This document shows, in pieces, positions 1-6,313 of a DNA stretch of 14,086 bases. The notes under the pieces were generated by a model. The model ran no database searches. It was not told the origin of the DNA and worked only from the letters and a program-made list of their open reading frames with translations. The DNA lies in contig PWGH01000032.1 in NCBI GenBank assembly GCA_003555285.1, positions 1 through 14,086 on the forward strand, given 5' to 3'. The position numbers were made by a program, and so were the translations under genes. Within the stretch, counting starts at the first letter, position 1, and each line of letters begins with the position of its first letter. Origin of the DNA: Thioalkalivibrio sp. (GTDB lineage: Bacteria > Pseudomonadota > Gammaproteobacteria > Ectothiorhodospirales > Ectothiorhodospiraceae).

Positions 1-20
1 ACCAGCTGAGCTACGTCGGC
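1..20 (-). tRNA. tRNA 5' end, partial, probably tRNA-Thr
   Basis: Read on the minus strand, these 20 bases are GCCGACGTAGCTCAGCTGGT. That is the start of a tRNA: a seven-base acceptor strand, the UA at positions 8-9, and the D-stem and D-loop signature AGCTCAGCTGGT. The rest, including the anticodon, lies outside the window. A GCCGA acceptor start is typical of bacterial tRNA-Thr, so Thr is the best guess, but the isotype cannot be proved from this fragment. A promoter-like -10 lies directly upstream. Confidence 0.75.
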
Positions 21-29
21 GTGGGGCGC

Positions 30-60
30 ATCATAGCCGAGCAGGGCGCCCGACAACAAT
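30..60 (-). promoter_or_regulatory. Promoter of the partial tRNA
   Basis: On the minus strand a TATGAT hexamer (30-35, five of six matches to the sigma70 -10) lies about 10 bases before the tRNA 5' end. Upstream, TTGTCG (51-56, spacer 15) or TTGTTG (54-59, spacer 18) could serve as the -35. Between the -10 and the tRNA the sequence is GC-rich (GCGCCCCAC), like the discriminator of stringently controlled stable-RNA promoters. The -10 is good, and the -35 choice is uncertain. Confidence 0.5.
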
Positions 61-139
61 CTCTACGTGTGCGTTCCGCGTTCGCGTGCCACTGGGCCCG
101 ATGCGGTTCATGCGCGGGGAGGGCCGCCGGTGGGCTCGG

Positions 140-577
140 TTATCGGCGGCGTGGGGCGACGCGGATGACCACATCGACGCCGAGGACTTCCAGCGCCGGA
201 GGCAGGCCGGGCAGGTTGCCCAGCTGGACCTCGGCCGGTGCCACGTCCTCGAGCTGTCCGGTATCGGTGTGGAACAGGTGGTGGTGCGGATGCGGGTTGG
301 AGTCGTAGAAGCGCTTGGTCGGATCGATTACGACCTCGCGCACCAGCCCGGTTTCCGCGAACAGCTTCAGGGTGTTGTACACGGTGGCCTTGGACACCCG
401 GCTGGCCTGTCGGCTGAGCCGGGCCAGGATCTGTTCGGCGCTCAGATGCTGGTGGCGCCCGAAGAGCAGGCGCGCGATCTCGAGGCGCTGCTCGGTCGGT
501 GCGATGTCATGGCGATCCAGCAGCGCCTGCGCCTGGTCGCGTGGCAGCCGATCGGGATTATCGGGAGATGCCTTCAT
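140..577 (-). CDS. Fur-family metalloregulator, Irr-like
   Basis: A 145-aa cytoplasmic DNA-binding regulator of the ferric-uptake-regulator family. Residues 11-85 form the winged-helix domain with the recognition-helix signature ATVYNTLKLFAETGLV (about 64-79). Residues 86-145 are the dimerisation and metal domain with a histidine cluster HPHHH (96-100) plus H103. There are no cysteines, so the CxxC structural zinc sites of Fur, PerR and Zur are absent. The C-terminal pattern NLPGLPPALEVLGVDVVIR closely resembles Irr, the haem- and iron-responsive branch, so I call it Irr-like rather than Fur. I chose the ATG at 577 because the family N-terminus fits; an in-frame TTG at 607 would add ten unlikely residues and lies inside the promoter/operator. 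It sits alone, upstream of and co-directional with the partial tRNA. Its target genes and ligand are not visible here. Confidence 0.85.
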   Translation of the reverse strand: MKASPDNPDRLPRDQAQALLDRHDIAPTEQRLEIARLLFGRHQHLSAEQILARLSRQASRVSKATVYNTLKLFAETGLVREVVIDPTKRFYDSNPHPHHHLFHTDTGQLEDVAPAEVQLGNLPGLPPALEVLGVDVVIRVAPRRR

Positions 578-585
578 ATCTATGG

Positions 586-613
586 AGTATATCAGCGGAT
601 TAGACAAAGTCTA
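586..613 (-). promoter_or_regulatory. Promoter overlapped by a dyad, probable autoregulatory operator
   Basis: On the minus strand TAGACT (608-613, four of six to the -35) and TATACT (586-591, five of six to the -10) are 16 bases apart, directly before the Fur-family gene. The -35 is embedded in a perfect dyad TAGAC-AAA-GTCTA (601-613). A dyad across the -35 of a regulator gene suggests self-repression. The expected transcription start falls within a few bases of the ATG at 577, leaving almost no leader and no ribosome-binding site. The dyad is seen directly; its use by this protein is inference. Confidence 0.5.
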
Positions 614-851
614 GTTCGTATTGCTGGGCCTGCCGAGCCCACGGGCCGGCCGCCTTCCTGGCAGGGGATGGGCGCAGGAGCGGCGTCGTGTGGCTTCAGC
701 CCAAAGGGATTGACCGTGTCCGGGGGCGCGTGGCCGCGCGAATGAGGGTCCATCGCGGCTCCGGCCAGCCGGTGGTAGAATTGCGCCTCGGCCCGATGGC
801 GGAAGCGGTTGCAGCGTGGCCGTTACAGCAGGCCCGGTACAACGGGAATCT

Positions 852-925
852 TGGAGCGGGTGAAGGGAATCGAACCCTCGTCATCTGCTTGGGAAGCAGA
901 AGCTCTACCATTGAGCTACACCCGC
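852..925 (-). tRNA. tRNA-Gly (anticodon CCC)
   Basis: The minus strand gives a complete 74-base tRNA with CCA encoded (852-854). The acceptor arms GCGGGT and ACCCGC pair perfectly, and the discriminator base is T. The anticodon stem TCTGC/GCAGA encloses the loop TTCCCAA, so the anticodon is CCC (plus-strand bases 891-893), reading GGG glycine codons. The T-arm GAGGGTTCGATTCCCTT is canonical. The whole molecule strongly resembles bacterial tRNA-Gly(CCC). It is a single gene with its own promoter; no intrinsic terminator with a T-run is evident downstream. Confidence 0.97.
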
Positions 926-936
926 GTCGGTTGCCG

Positions 937-965
937 ATTGTATGCCCTCGGTGCCGTGTACTCAA
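937..965 (-). promoter_or_regulatory. tRNA-Gly promoter
   Basis: On the minus strand TTGAGT (960-965) and TACAAT (937-942) are separated by exactly 17 bases and lie just upstream of tRNA-Gly. The hexamers match sigma70 consensus at four and five of six positions. Transcription would begin within about 5-10 bases of the mature tRNA 5' end. Confidence 0.6.
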
Positions 966-1051
966 TGCGTCGGCGCGGTTCGCCCCGGGATGCGCTCGAC
1001 CGGTTTCCCGATGGACGCCACGTGTACGCCCGATCCGGGCCAAAGATGAGC

Positions 1052-1057
1052 CATAAT
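1052..1057 (+). promoter_or_regulatory. Possible -10 for thiS-thiG-trmB
   Basis: CATAAT matches the -10 consensus at five of six positions and lies 29 bases before the thiS start. No convincing -35 stands 16-18 bases upstream. The region between tRNA-Gly and thiS is too short and has no visible THI-box pattern for a TPP riboswitch. Confidence 0.3.
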
Positions 1058-1086
1058 GTCCTTTTACCTTGCAAGCCGGATGAGTC

Positions 1087-1305
1087 ATGCAAATCCAGTT
1101 GAATGGCCGGGCGTATGTGCTCGAGAAGCCTGCCGGAGCGGTCGAACCGCTGACGCTCGGCGATCTGGTGGCGGCGCTGGAACTGGAAGGGCGGCGTCTG
1201 GCCATCGAGGTCAACGAGGAATTGGTGCCGCGCAGTGAGCACGGCAGCTTTCGACTGGAGCCGGGCGATCGCGTCGAGATCGTGCAGGCCATCGGCGGCG
1301 GCTGA
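1087..1305 (+). CDS. thiS: ThiS, sulfur carrier protein for thiamine thiazole
   Basis: A 72-aa ubiquitin-fold protein that carries sulfur as a C-terminal thiocarboxylate to ThiG. It opens with the ThiS/MoaD-type strand MQIQLNGR, has the family core AIEVNEELVPRSEH (residues about 39-52), and ends in IGGG, which supplies the Gly-Gly tail adenylated by ThiF. The length is typical, slightly longer than the usual 65-66 aa. A weak GGATGAG precedes the ATG. It is separated from thiG by 60 bases on the same strand. The ThiF activating enzyme is not in this window; TcdA at 11044 is a related E1-like enzyme but serves tRNA modification. Confidence 0.93.
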   Translation: MQIQLNGRAYVLEKPAGAVEPLTLGDLVAALELEGRRLAIEVNEELVPRSEHGSFRLEPGDRVEIVQAIGGG

Positions 1306-1365
1306 ATCGGCGTGGCCCGTTCGTTGTGCTATCCCCCCTATCGCCCTACACCGCAAAGGATTCGC

Positions 1366-2172
1366 ATGAGCCCTGTTGATGTCAACGATGCAGCCGATGC
1401 ATTCCAGATCGGTGAGCGCAGCTTCACCTCGCGCCTGTTGGTGGGCACCGGAAAATATGCCGACCTGGAACAGACCCGGCTGGCGATCGAGGCCAGCGGT
1501 GCGCAGATCGTCACCGTGGCGATCCGGCGCACCAATATCGGGCAGAACCCGGGTGAGCCGAACCTGCTGGACGTGATTCCGCCGGATCGCTACACCCTGC
1601 TGCCCAACACTGCCGGTTGCTATACGGCCGAAGACGCGGTGCGCACCTGCCGGCTGGCACGGGAACTTCTGGACGGCCACAACCTGGTGAAGCTGGAGGT
1701 GCTCGGGGATTCGAAGACCCTGTATCCGGATATCTTCGGCACCGTGTCGGCGGCCAAGACGCTGGTGGCCGACGGCTTCGATGTGATGGTGTACACCACC
1801 GACGATCCGCTGCTGGCCCGGCATCTGGAAGAGATCGGTTGCAAGGCGGTGATGCCGCTGGCTGCACCGATCGGCTCGGGGCTCGGTATTCAGAACCGCT
1901 ACAACATCCGCGAGATCGTCGCGAACGCCGGCGTGCCGGTGCTGGTGGATGCCGGTGTCGGCACCGCCTCGGATGCCGCCATTGCGATGGAACTGGGGTG
2001 CGACGGCGTGCTGATGAACACCGCCATCGCCGCCGCCGGGGACCCGGTGCGCATGGCCCGGGCGATGAAGTACGCGATTCTGGCCGGACGCGACGCCTTC
2101 CGCGCCGGACGCATGCCGGCCAAGGGCCATGCCAGCGCCTCCTCGCCGGAGACCGGCTATTTCTTCACCTGA
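1366..2172 (+). CDS. thiG: ThiG, thiazole synthase
   Basis: A 268-aa cytoplasmic TIM-barrel enzyme that joins deoxyxylulose 5-phosphate, dehydroglycine and the ThiS thiocarboxylate sulfur into the thiazole phosphate of thiamine. Family landmarks are [10 protein letters not shown] (residues 22-31), the Schiff-base lysine in LVKLEVLGD (K109), [14 protein letters not shown] near residue 170, the phosphate-binding stretch [12 protein letters not shown], and [12 protein letters not shown] chose ATG 1366, preceded by AAAGGA at a five-base spacing. The alternative GTG at 1312 would add an 18-residue arginine/proline-rich leader not expected in the family. It is the middle gene of thiS-thiG-trmB. Confidence 0.96.
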   Translation: MSPVDVNDAADAFQIGERSFTSRLLVGTGKYADLEQTRLAIEASGAQIVTVAIRRTNIGQNPGEPNLLDVIPPDRYTLLPNTAGCYTAEDAVRTCRLARELLDGHNLVKLEVLGDSKTLYPDIFGTVSAAKTLVADGFDVMVYTTDDPLLARHLEEIGCKAVMPLAAPIGSGLGIQNRYNIREIVANAGVPVLVDAGVGTASDAAIAMELGCDGVLMNTAIAAAGDPVRMARAMKYAILAGRDAFRAGRMPAKGHASASSPETGYFFT

Positions 2173-2176
2173 GTCG

Positions 2177-2890
2177 ATGGATGCATCGGAGACGACGGGC
2201 ACGGAGCCAGCTGCGGCGTACCCCAGCCGGCGGATCCGCAGCTTCGTGCGCCGCGAGGGGCGCCTGACCCGCGGGCAGCAAGCGGCGTTGGAGGCGCTCT
2301 GGCCGCGCCTGGGTCTGGCCACGGATCAGGGTCTGCTCGACCTCGCCGAGGTCTTCGGGCGCCGCGTCCCGGTGACGCTGGAGGTCGGTTTCGGGGATGG
2401 TGAAAGTCTGGCCACGCAGGCGGTGCAGTATCCGGAACGGGACTTCATCGGCATCGAGGTGCATCGCCCGGGGGTGGGCCACCTGCTCGGCGAGATCGAG
2501 CGCCGCGGCCTGACCAATATCCGGCTCTTCGATACCGATGCGGTCGAGGTCCTGGAACGGAGCATTCCCCCGGCGAGCCTGGATACGGTCCAGGTCTTCT
2601 TTCCCGATCCCTGGCACAAGAAGCGCCACCACAAGCGCCGCCTGATCCAGCCGGCCTTCGTGGACCGGATCGCCTCGCGCCTGCGTCCCGGTGGCCGGCT
2701 GCACCTGGCGACGGACTGGGCGGACTACGCCGAGCACATGCAGGTAGTGCTCGCGGCCGCGGACCGCTTCCGTCCCGACGGCCTGCTACCCGCGCCGGAA
2801 CGCCCGGCGCATCGTCCCGAGACCAAGTTCGAACGCCGCGGCGAACGCCTCGGCCACCAGGTCTGGGACCTGCTCTACCGCCTGCGCTGA
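2177..2890 (+). CDS. trmB: TrmB, tRNA (guanine46-N7)-methyltransferase
   Basis: A 237-aa SAM-dependent methyltransferase that makes m7G46 in the variable loop of tRNAs; its length matches E. coli TrmB closely. Landmarks are the conserved N-terminal RSFVRREGRLTRGQ (21-34), the SAM-binding LEVGFGDGES (68-77), FIGIEVHRPGVG (90-101), the catalytic and RNA-binding FFPDPWHKKRHHKRRL (141-156), and the C-terminal TKFERRGERLGH (216-227). The ATG at 2177 lies four bases after the thiG stop, implying translational coupling. An upstream ATG at 2129 would overlap thiG by 44 bases and adds proline/arginine-rich residues. A thiG-trmB pairing is also known in Pseudomonas, so this is a conserved neighbourhood without an obvious pathway link. 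Confidence 0.96.
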   Translation: MDASETTGTEPAAAYPSRRIRSFVRREGRLTRGQQAALEALWPRLGLATDQGLLDLAEVFGRRVPVTLEVGFGDGESLATQAVQYPERDFIGIEVHRPGVGHLLGEIERRGLTNIRLFDTDAVEVLERSIPPASLDTVQVFFPDPWHKKRHHKRRLIQPAFVDRIASRLRPGGRLHLATDWADYAEHMQVVLAAADRFRPDGLLPAPERPAHRPETKFERRGERLGHQVWDLLYRLR

Positions 2891-3010
2891 CCCCGCCGGT
2901 CGATTCTCCTCGCACAGAGATTCCCTGCGGAGCTTTCGCAAGAATCAGAAAATCTTTCGGGTGGGGCGTTTGTGGCTGTTCTGGCGTCGCGATGGCCCTG
3001 GCCCCATTGG

Positions 3011-3062
3011 CCGCCCACCGCCCACCGCCCACCGCCCACTGCGCAGGGCGAAGGGCGAAGGG
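3011..3062. repeat. Tandem 7-mers, two adjacent families
   Basis: Four perfect consecutive copies of CCGCCCA occupy 3011-3038. Six bases later, AGGGCGA is repeated twice and followed by a partial third copy (3045 onward). Both are heptamers, as in short tandemly repeated elements of other bacteria. Copy number could vary by slippage. No function is evident. Confidence 0.85.
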
Positions 3063-3065
3063 CAT

Positions 3066-3243
3066 TTCACCACGAAGACCGCGAAGACGCGAAGAAGGGC
3101 ATTTGGGGGTTGCGCGGCCGGCGGCCGATGCGCTGGGACCCACCGCGAGGCCAGAACCTGTCCCCGGGGACGAGCCTTTTCGACGACCCAACACAGCGGC
3201 ACTCTGGTTCTAAACAAAAAATCTTCGCGGTCTTCGTGGTGAA
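3066..3243. repeat. Element bounded by perfect 22-bp inverted repeats
   Basis: Bases 3066-3087 (starting TTCACCACGAAGACC) are the exact reverse complement of 3222-3243 (ending GGTCTTCGTGGTGAA). The pair encloses 134 bp that do not encode a protein. This CACGAAGAC-type sequence resembles a family of dispersed intergenic repeats I recall from several proteobacterial genomes. No transposase gene and no convincing target-site duplication flank it. It could be a MITE-like element or two independently inserted repeat units in opposite orientation. Confidence 0.7.
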
Positions 3244-3313
3244 TAGTCCTTGCCCGGTCTTGCGCTGGGAAGGGCGTCGCCGAGGGGACTCGCCTCCTAC
3301 AGGGGCGGTTCTG

Positions 3314-4165
3314 TCAGGAGGCTTTGACGATGAGGACGGGGTAGCGGGCATCGCCGATCACGCGTTCGGAGACACTGCCCATCAGCAGGCGGCTGAGGCC
3401 GGTGCGGCCGTGACTGCCCATCACCACCAGATCGGCCTTGCGGTCCTGGGCTGTGGCCGTGATGACCTCGTACGGGCGCCGGCCGTGTTCGTGCAGGCAC
3501 TCGCTTTCGATCCCAGCCTCGGTCGCCGCCGAGCGCACCCGTTCCAGTACCGCGGCCAATTCGGCCTGCTGATCCGGTTCGTTGTCCGGTGCCGAGACGG
3601 CCACCGCCGTCAGCGGCAGGCTGCAGCGGGCGGCCAGGCGAATGGCCGAATAGGCGGCCGCATCGCCCAGGCGCGAACCGTCGGTGGCCACCAGGAGCCG
3701 GTGCTCGGGCATTCGGGTTCCCCGGGGCACCACCAGCACCGAGCACGAGGCCAGGCCAATGACCTTGGCTGTGGAATCGCCCACCATCAGGCGCGCCAGA
3801 TCGTTACGCGTGCGCCGCCCGATCACGATCACGTCGCCATGACGTTCATTGGCGACCCGCACGAACTCATGATAAGGATCCGAGCCGTGACGCAGGATCG
3901 TCTCCGCGCGCACGCCTTCGGCGCGGGCCCGTTCGGCCAGGGCGTCGATCTGCTGTTGCGCCTCCCGCGCGGCCTGCTCGACGCGGTCGGGGACCAGCGC
4001 CTCGTACTCCGGGTTGCTCAGCACCACACGGGTCACCAGCAGCTGCGCATCGCAGTGCCGGGCCATCTCGAGTGCGGCGTCCTCGGCCGCGACGCTGTAC
4101 TCCGATCCGTCTGTCGCCAATACGATCGTCTGAAAACGGCCTATGGGCAATAGTTCTTCCATCAT
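3314..4165 (-). CDS. Tandem universal stress protein (UspA family)
   Basis: A 283-aa soluble protein made of two UspA domains (about 11-147 and 155-281), a common fused form of the stress-survival Usp family. Domain 2 keeps the full nucleotide-binding signature G-2x-G-9x-G-S, seen as MGSHGRTGLSRLLMGS (249-264). Domain 1 has a degenerate version, IGRRTRNDLARLMVGDS (115-131), in which the second glycine is threonine, so only the second half is likely to bind ATP. The start is ATG 4165 (the next codon is also ATG), with GGGAG seven bases upstream. It is divergent from the SLC13 transporter gene across a 285-bp region. Usp proteins often sit beside ion transporters, so a partnership is plausible but not shown. 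There is no signal peptide. Confidence 0.9.
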   Translation of the reverse strand: MMEELLPIGRFQTIVLATDGSEYSVAAEDAALEMARHCDAQLLVTRVVLSNPEYEALVPDRVEQAAREAQQQIDALAERARAEGVRAETILRHGSDPYHEFVRVANERHGDVIVIGRRTRNDLARLMVGDSTAKVIGLASCSVLVVPRGTRMPEHRLLVATDGSRLGDAAAYSAIRLAARCSLPLTAVAVSAPDNEPDQQAELAAVLERVRSAATEAGIESECLHEHGRRPYEVITATAQDRKADLVVMGSHGRTGLSRLLMGSVSERVIGDARYPVLIVKAS

Positions 4166-4306
4166 TGCCGGGCTCCCTGTTGCTGTGCACGGTGCTGTAC
4201 ATGCCGAGAATACCTGAGCGCAGGAAAATCGGCACCGGAAGACCGAGTGCCGGGCACGGATTGTCGCCGAAAATGGTTCGACCTGGCTTCGTGTTCGGGT
4301 TCGATG

Positions 4307-4365
4307 TTGCTTCGCAGCAGGGTCCGGTTTTGCTTCGCAGCCGGTGTAATGAAATAATTACCGGC
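4307..4365 (+). promoter_or_regulatory. Candidate regulatory region of the SLC13-prkB unit
   Basis: TTGCTTCGCAGC occurs twice as a perfect 12-bp direct repeat (4307-4318 and 4330-4341), spaced 23 bases start to start, roughly two helical turns. The second copy begins with TTGCTT, which stands 17 bases before AATAAT (4353-4358) and could be the -35 of a promoter. A dyad GCCGGT...ACCGGC with inner AAT/ATT (4340-4365) covers that -10. The repeats and dyad are seen directly; the promoter hexamers are weak and the regulator is unknown. An AAGGA (4441-4445) serves the downstream start. Confidence 0.4.
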
Positions 4366-4450
4366 TACCGGTGCGGTTGGCCCGTCCTGTCTGAGGGACT
4401 GTCTGCGGCCTAAGTGCGATCGCCGGCCTTCCGGAACACCAAGGAATTTC

Positions 4451-6289
4451 ATGGAAAATCTCACCCTGACCACGGAGATGATCGTGGTGTTGGCCCTGCT
4501 GGGCCTGACCATCTTTCTGTTCGTGTCCGAGGTGGTGCGGGTCGATGTGGCCGCGATCTCGGTGATGGTGCTGCTTGGATTGCTGAGCCTGATTCCGGGA
4601 TTGGGGGACATCACCGAGGTCGACCGGCTGTTCGCCGGCTTCGCGTCCAATGCGGTGATTTCCATCATCGCGGTGATGATCATCGGCGCCGGCCTGGACC
4701 GCACCGGAGTGATGCATCGGGTCGCCAATTTCATTCTGCGCGTGGGCGGCACCACCGAGGCGCGCATCATTCCCACCGTTTCCGGCACGGTCGGGTTGAT
4801 CTCGAGCTTCATGCAGAACGTCGGGGCCGCCGCGCTGTTCCTGCCGGTGATGAGCCGGATCTCCAACCGTTTGAATATCCCCCTGTCGCGGCTGCTGATG
4901 CCGATGGGCTTCGCCGCGATCGTCGGGGGAACGATCACCATGGTCGGGTCCAGCCCGCTGATCCTGCTGAACGACCTGCTGCCGTCCGGGATGGAGCCCT
5001 TCGGCCTGTTCGATGTGACCCCGATCGGGCTGGCCCTGCTGGCGAGCGCGATTGTGTATTTCGTGCTGCTCGGACGCTTCGTGCTGCCCTCGGGCAAGAC
5101 CGAGGGCAGCAGCCGGGAGAGCACGGTCGATTACTTCCGACGGGTTTACGGCATGGACTATGCGATCCGCGAGGTGCATGTCGGCAAGGACAGCCCGCTG
5201 ATCGGTCAGACCATCGCCGAAGTCGAGCAGCGTCATGGCATCGTCGTGATCGGCAGTCATCACAACCACGATCTGCGTATCGGCCCCTACAGCGGCTATG
5301 CGCTCCAGGGCGACATGGATCTGGCCGTACTCGGGTCGCCCTCGCGTCAGGGGGCCTTTGGCGAGATCGCCGGCATCCGGCCGCGTCGCGACCTGAGGGT
5401 CTTCGCGAGTGCAATGGCGCCATCCAAGTCCGGCATTGCCGAGCTGGTGATCCCCCCCGACTCCAGCCTGATCGGCCATACCGTCACGGACATCGCGATG
5501 CGCCGGACCTATGGCCTGTCCATGCTGCGTCTGCAGCGGGGCGAGGAGGCGATCGAGGGGACCCTGCGCGATGTGCCCCTGCGCGCGGCGGACACCCTGG
5601 TCGTGCATTGTGGCTGGGAGGCGCTGGCCCGCCTGGAGGGTAATCGCGATTTCGTGGTCGTGACCAACGATTATCCGCGCGAGGAACTGCGTCCGAGCAA
5701 GGTGCCGCATGCGCTGTTCTTCCTGGCGCTGGCCCTGAGCATGATTCTGTTCACCGACTTGCCGCTGTCGGTGGCCCTGCTGACCGGCGCCCTGGGGATG
5801 ATCCTGACCCGGGTGATCGACATCGACGATGCCTACCGGGCAGTCAGCTGGAAGACGGTGTTCCTGCTTGCGAGCCTGATCCCGCTGGGGGCGGCGGTGG
5901 AAAACACCGGAACCGCGGCCTGGATCGCGCAGAACACCTTGGCGATTCTCGGCGAGGTGCCGCCCTGGGTGCTGCAGGCGACGATTTTCGGGCTGGCCAC
6001 GTTCTTTACCCTGGTCATGTCGAATGTCGGGGCCACGGTGCTGCTGGTGCCCCTGTCGATCAACTTCGCGATGGCCGCGCAGCTGGCCGGCATGGACGCG
6101 GATCCCCGGGTCTTCGCGCTGACCGTGGCGATCGCCACATCGAATTCCTTCCTGATTCCAACGCATCAGGTCAATGCCCTGATCATGGGGCCGGGCGGTT
6201 ACCGAGTGAAGGACTACCTGAAGGCGGGTAGCATCATGACCATCGTCTTCATGGTCGTCGCCCTGATCATGCTGAATATCCTATTCTAG
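4451..6289 (+). CDS. SLC13-type anion transporter with two RCK_C domains
   Basis: A 612-aa inner-membrane secondary transporter of the ion-transporter superfamily (SLC13/DASS, ArsB/NhaD-like fold). Hydrophobic segments occupy about 10-210 and 418-612. Between them is a cytoplasmic insert with two TrkA-C/RCK_C domains (about 233-303 and 326-402; note SPLIGQTIAEVEQRHG and SSLIGHTVTDIAMRR). The halves show the internal repeat of the fold: MQNVGAAALFLPV (121-133) matches MSNVGATVLLVPL (523-535), and GGTITMVGSSP (159-169) has its counterpart in the hairpin before IMGPGGYRVKDYL. Such proteins carry sulfate, dicarboxylates or other anions, usually with Na+. The usual Ser-Asn-Thr signatures are altered here (SSP in the first), so I name no substrate. 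Start ATG 4451 with AAGGA five bases upstream. prkB follows after 24 bases, probably in one transcript. Confidence 0.88.
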   Translation: MENLTLTTEMIVVLALLGLTIFLFVSEVVRVDVAAISVMVLLGLLSLIPGLGDITEVDRLFAGFASNAVISIIAVMIIGAGLDRTGVMHRVANFILRVGGTTEARIIPTVSGTVGLISSFMQNVGAAALFLPVMSRISNRLNIPLSRLLMPMGFAAIVGGTITMVGSSPLILLNDLLPSGMEPFGLFDVTPIGLALLASAIVYFVLLGRFVLPSGKTEGSSRESTVDYFRRVYGMDYAIREVHVGKDSPLIGQTIAEVEQRHGIVVIGSHHNHDLRIGPYSGYALQGDMDLAVLGSPSRQGAFGEIAGIRPRRDLRVFASAMAPSKSGIAELVIPPDSSLIGHTVTDIAMRRTYGLSMLRLQRGEEAIEGTLRDVPLRAADTLVVHCGWEALARLEGNRDFVVVTNDYPREELRPSKVPHALFFLALALSMILFTDLPLSVALLTGALGMILTRVIDIDDAYRAVSWKTVFLLASLIPLGAAVENTGTAAWIAQNTLAILGEVPPWVLQATIFGLATFFTLVMSNVGATVLLVPLSINFAMAAQLAGMDADPRVFALTVAIATSNSFLIPTHQVNALIMGPGGYRVKDYLKAGSIMTIVFMVVALIMLNILF

Positions 6290-6313
6290 TCCCACCCTTC
6301 GAGGAGAAGCCCC

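Larger units (their letters stand above)
2891..3313. other. Gene-free, repeat-rich intergenic region
   Basis: This 423-bp gap lies between the convergent genes trmB and the universal stress protein gene. I see no credible gene in it. It begins with an imperfect hairpin (GATTC/GAATC and GCG/CGC arms, 2919-2946) that lacks a T-run and is a poor terminator. It then holds tandem 7-mers, a 22-bp inverted-repeat pair, a 12-bp palindrome GTCCCCGGGGAC (3160-3171), CGGCC-GGC-GGCCG (3116-3128), and a small stem CGAG-GGGA-CTCG close to its right end. The long frames that cross it are antisense or out-of-frame shadows. Confidence 0.75.

Noticed and set aside
578..607. TTG start ten codons upstream for the Fur-family gene
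   Set aside because: The extra residues do not fit the family and the TTG lies inside the dyad and promoter; ATG 577 is preferred.
926..1086. TPP riboswitch before thiS
   Set aside because: No THI-box core such as CTGAGA with its partner helices is visible, and part of the short gap is the tRNA-Gly promoter on the other strand.
916..2322. 468-aa minus-strand open frame across tRNA-Gly, thiS and thiG
   Set aside because: It overlaps three well-supported features, including a tRNA, and has low-complexity composition with no recognisable motif.
2919..2946. Terminator after trmB
   Set aside because: The stem is interrupted and no T-run follows, so it is only mentioned within the intergenic description.
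3011..3062. Possible CRISPR-like array
   Set aside because: The units are contiguous 7-mers with no spacers, so this is a simple tandem repeat.
3263..3305. REP-like element at the end of the usp gene
   Set aside because: A GTAGGAGGCGAGTCCCCTCG string on the minus strand recalls pseudomonad REP sequences, but its stem is only about four base pairs and a single copy cannot establish it.
2972..4153. 393-aa plus-strand open frame over the repeat region and the usp gene
   Set aside because: Most of it is antisense to a convincing two-domain UspA gene, and its start lies in tandem repeats.
4358..6166. 602-aa open frame on the minus strand opposite the SLC13 transporter
   Set aside because: It is a high-GC antisense shadow: histidine/glutamine/arginine-rich, with no domain, and the plus strand encodes a clear membrane transporter across the same bases.
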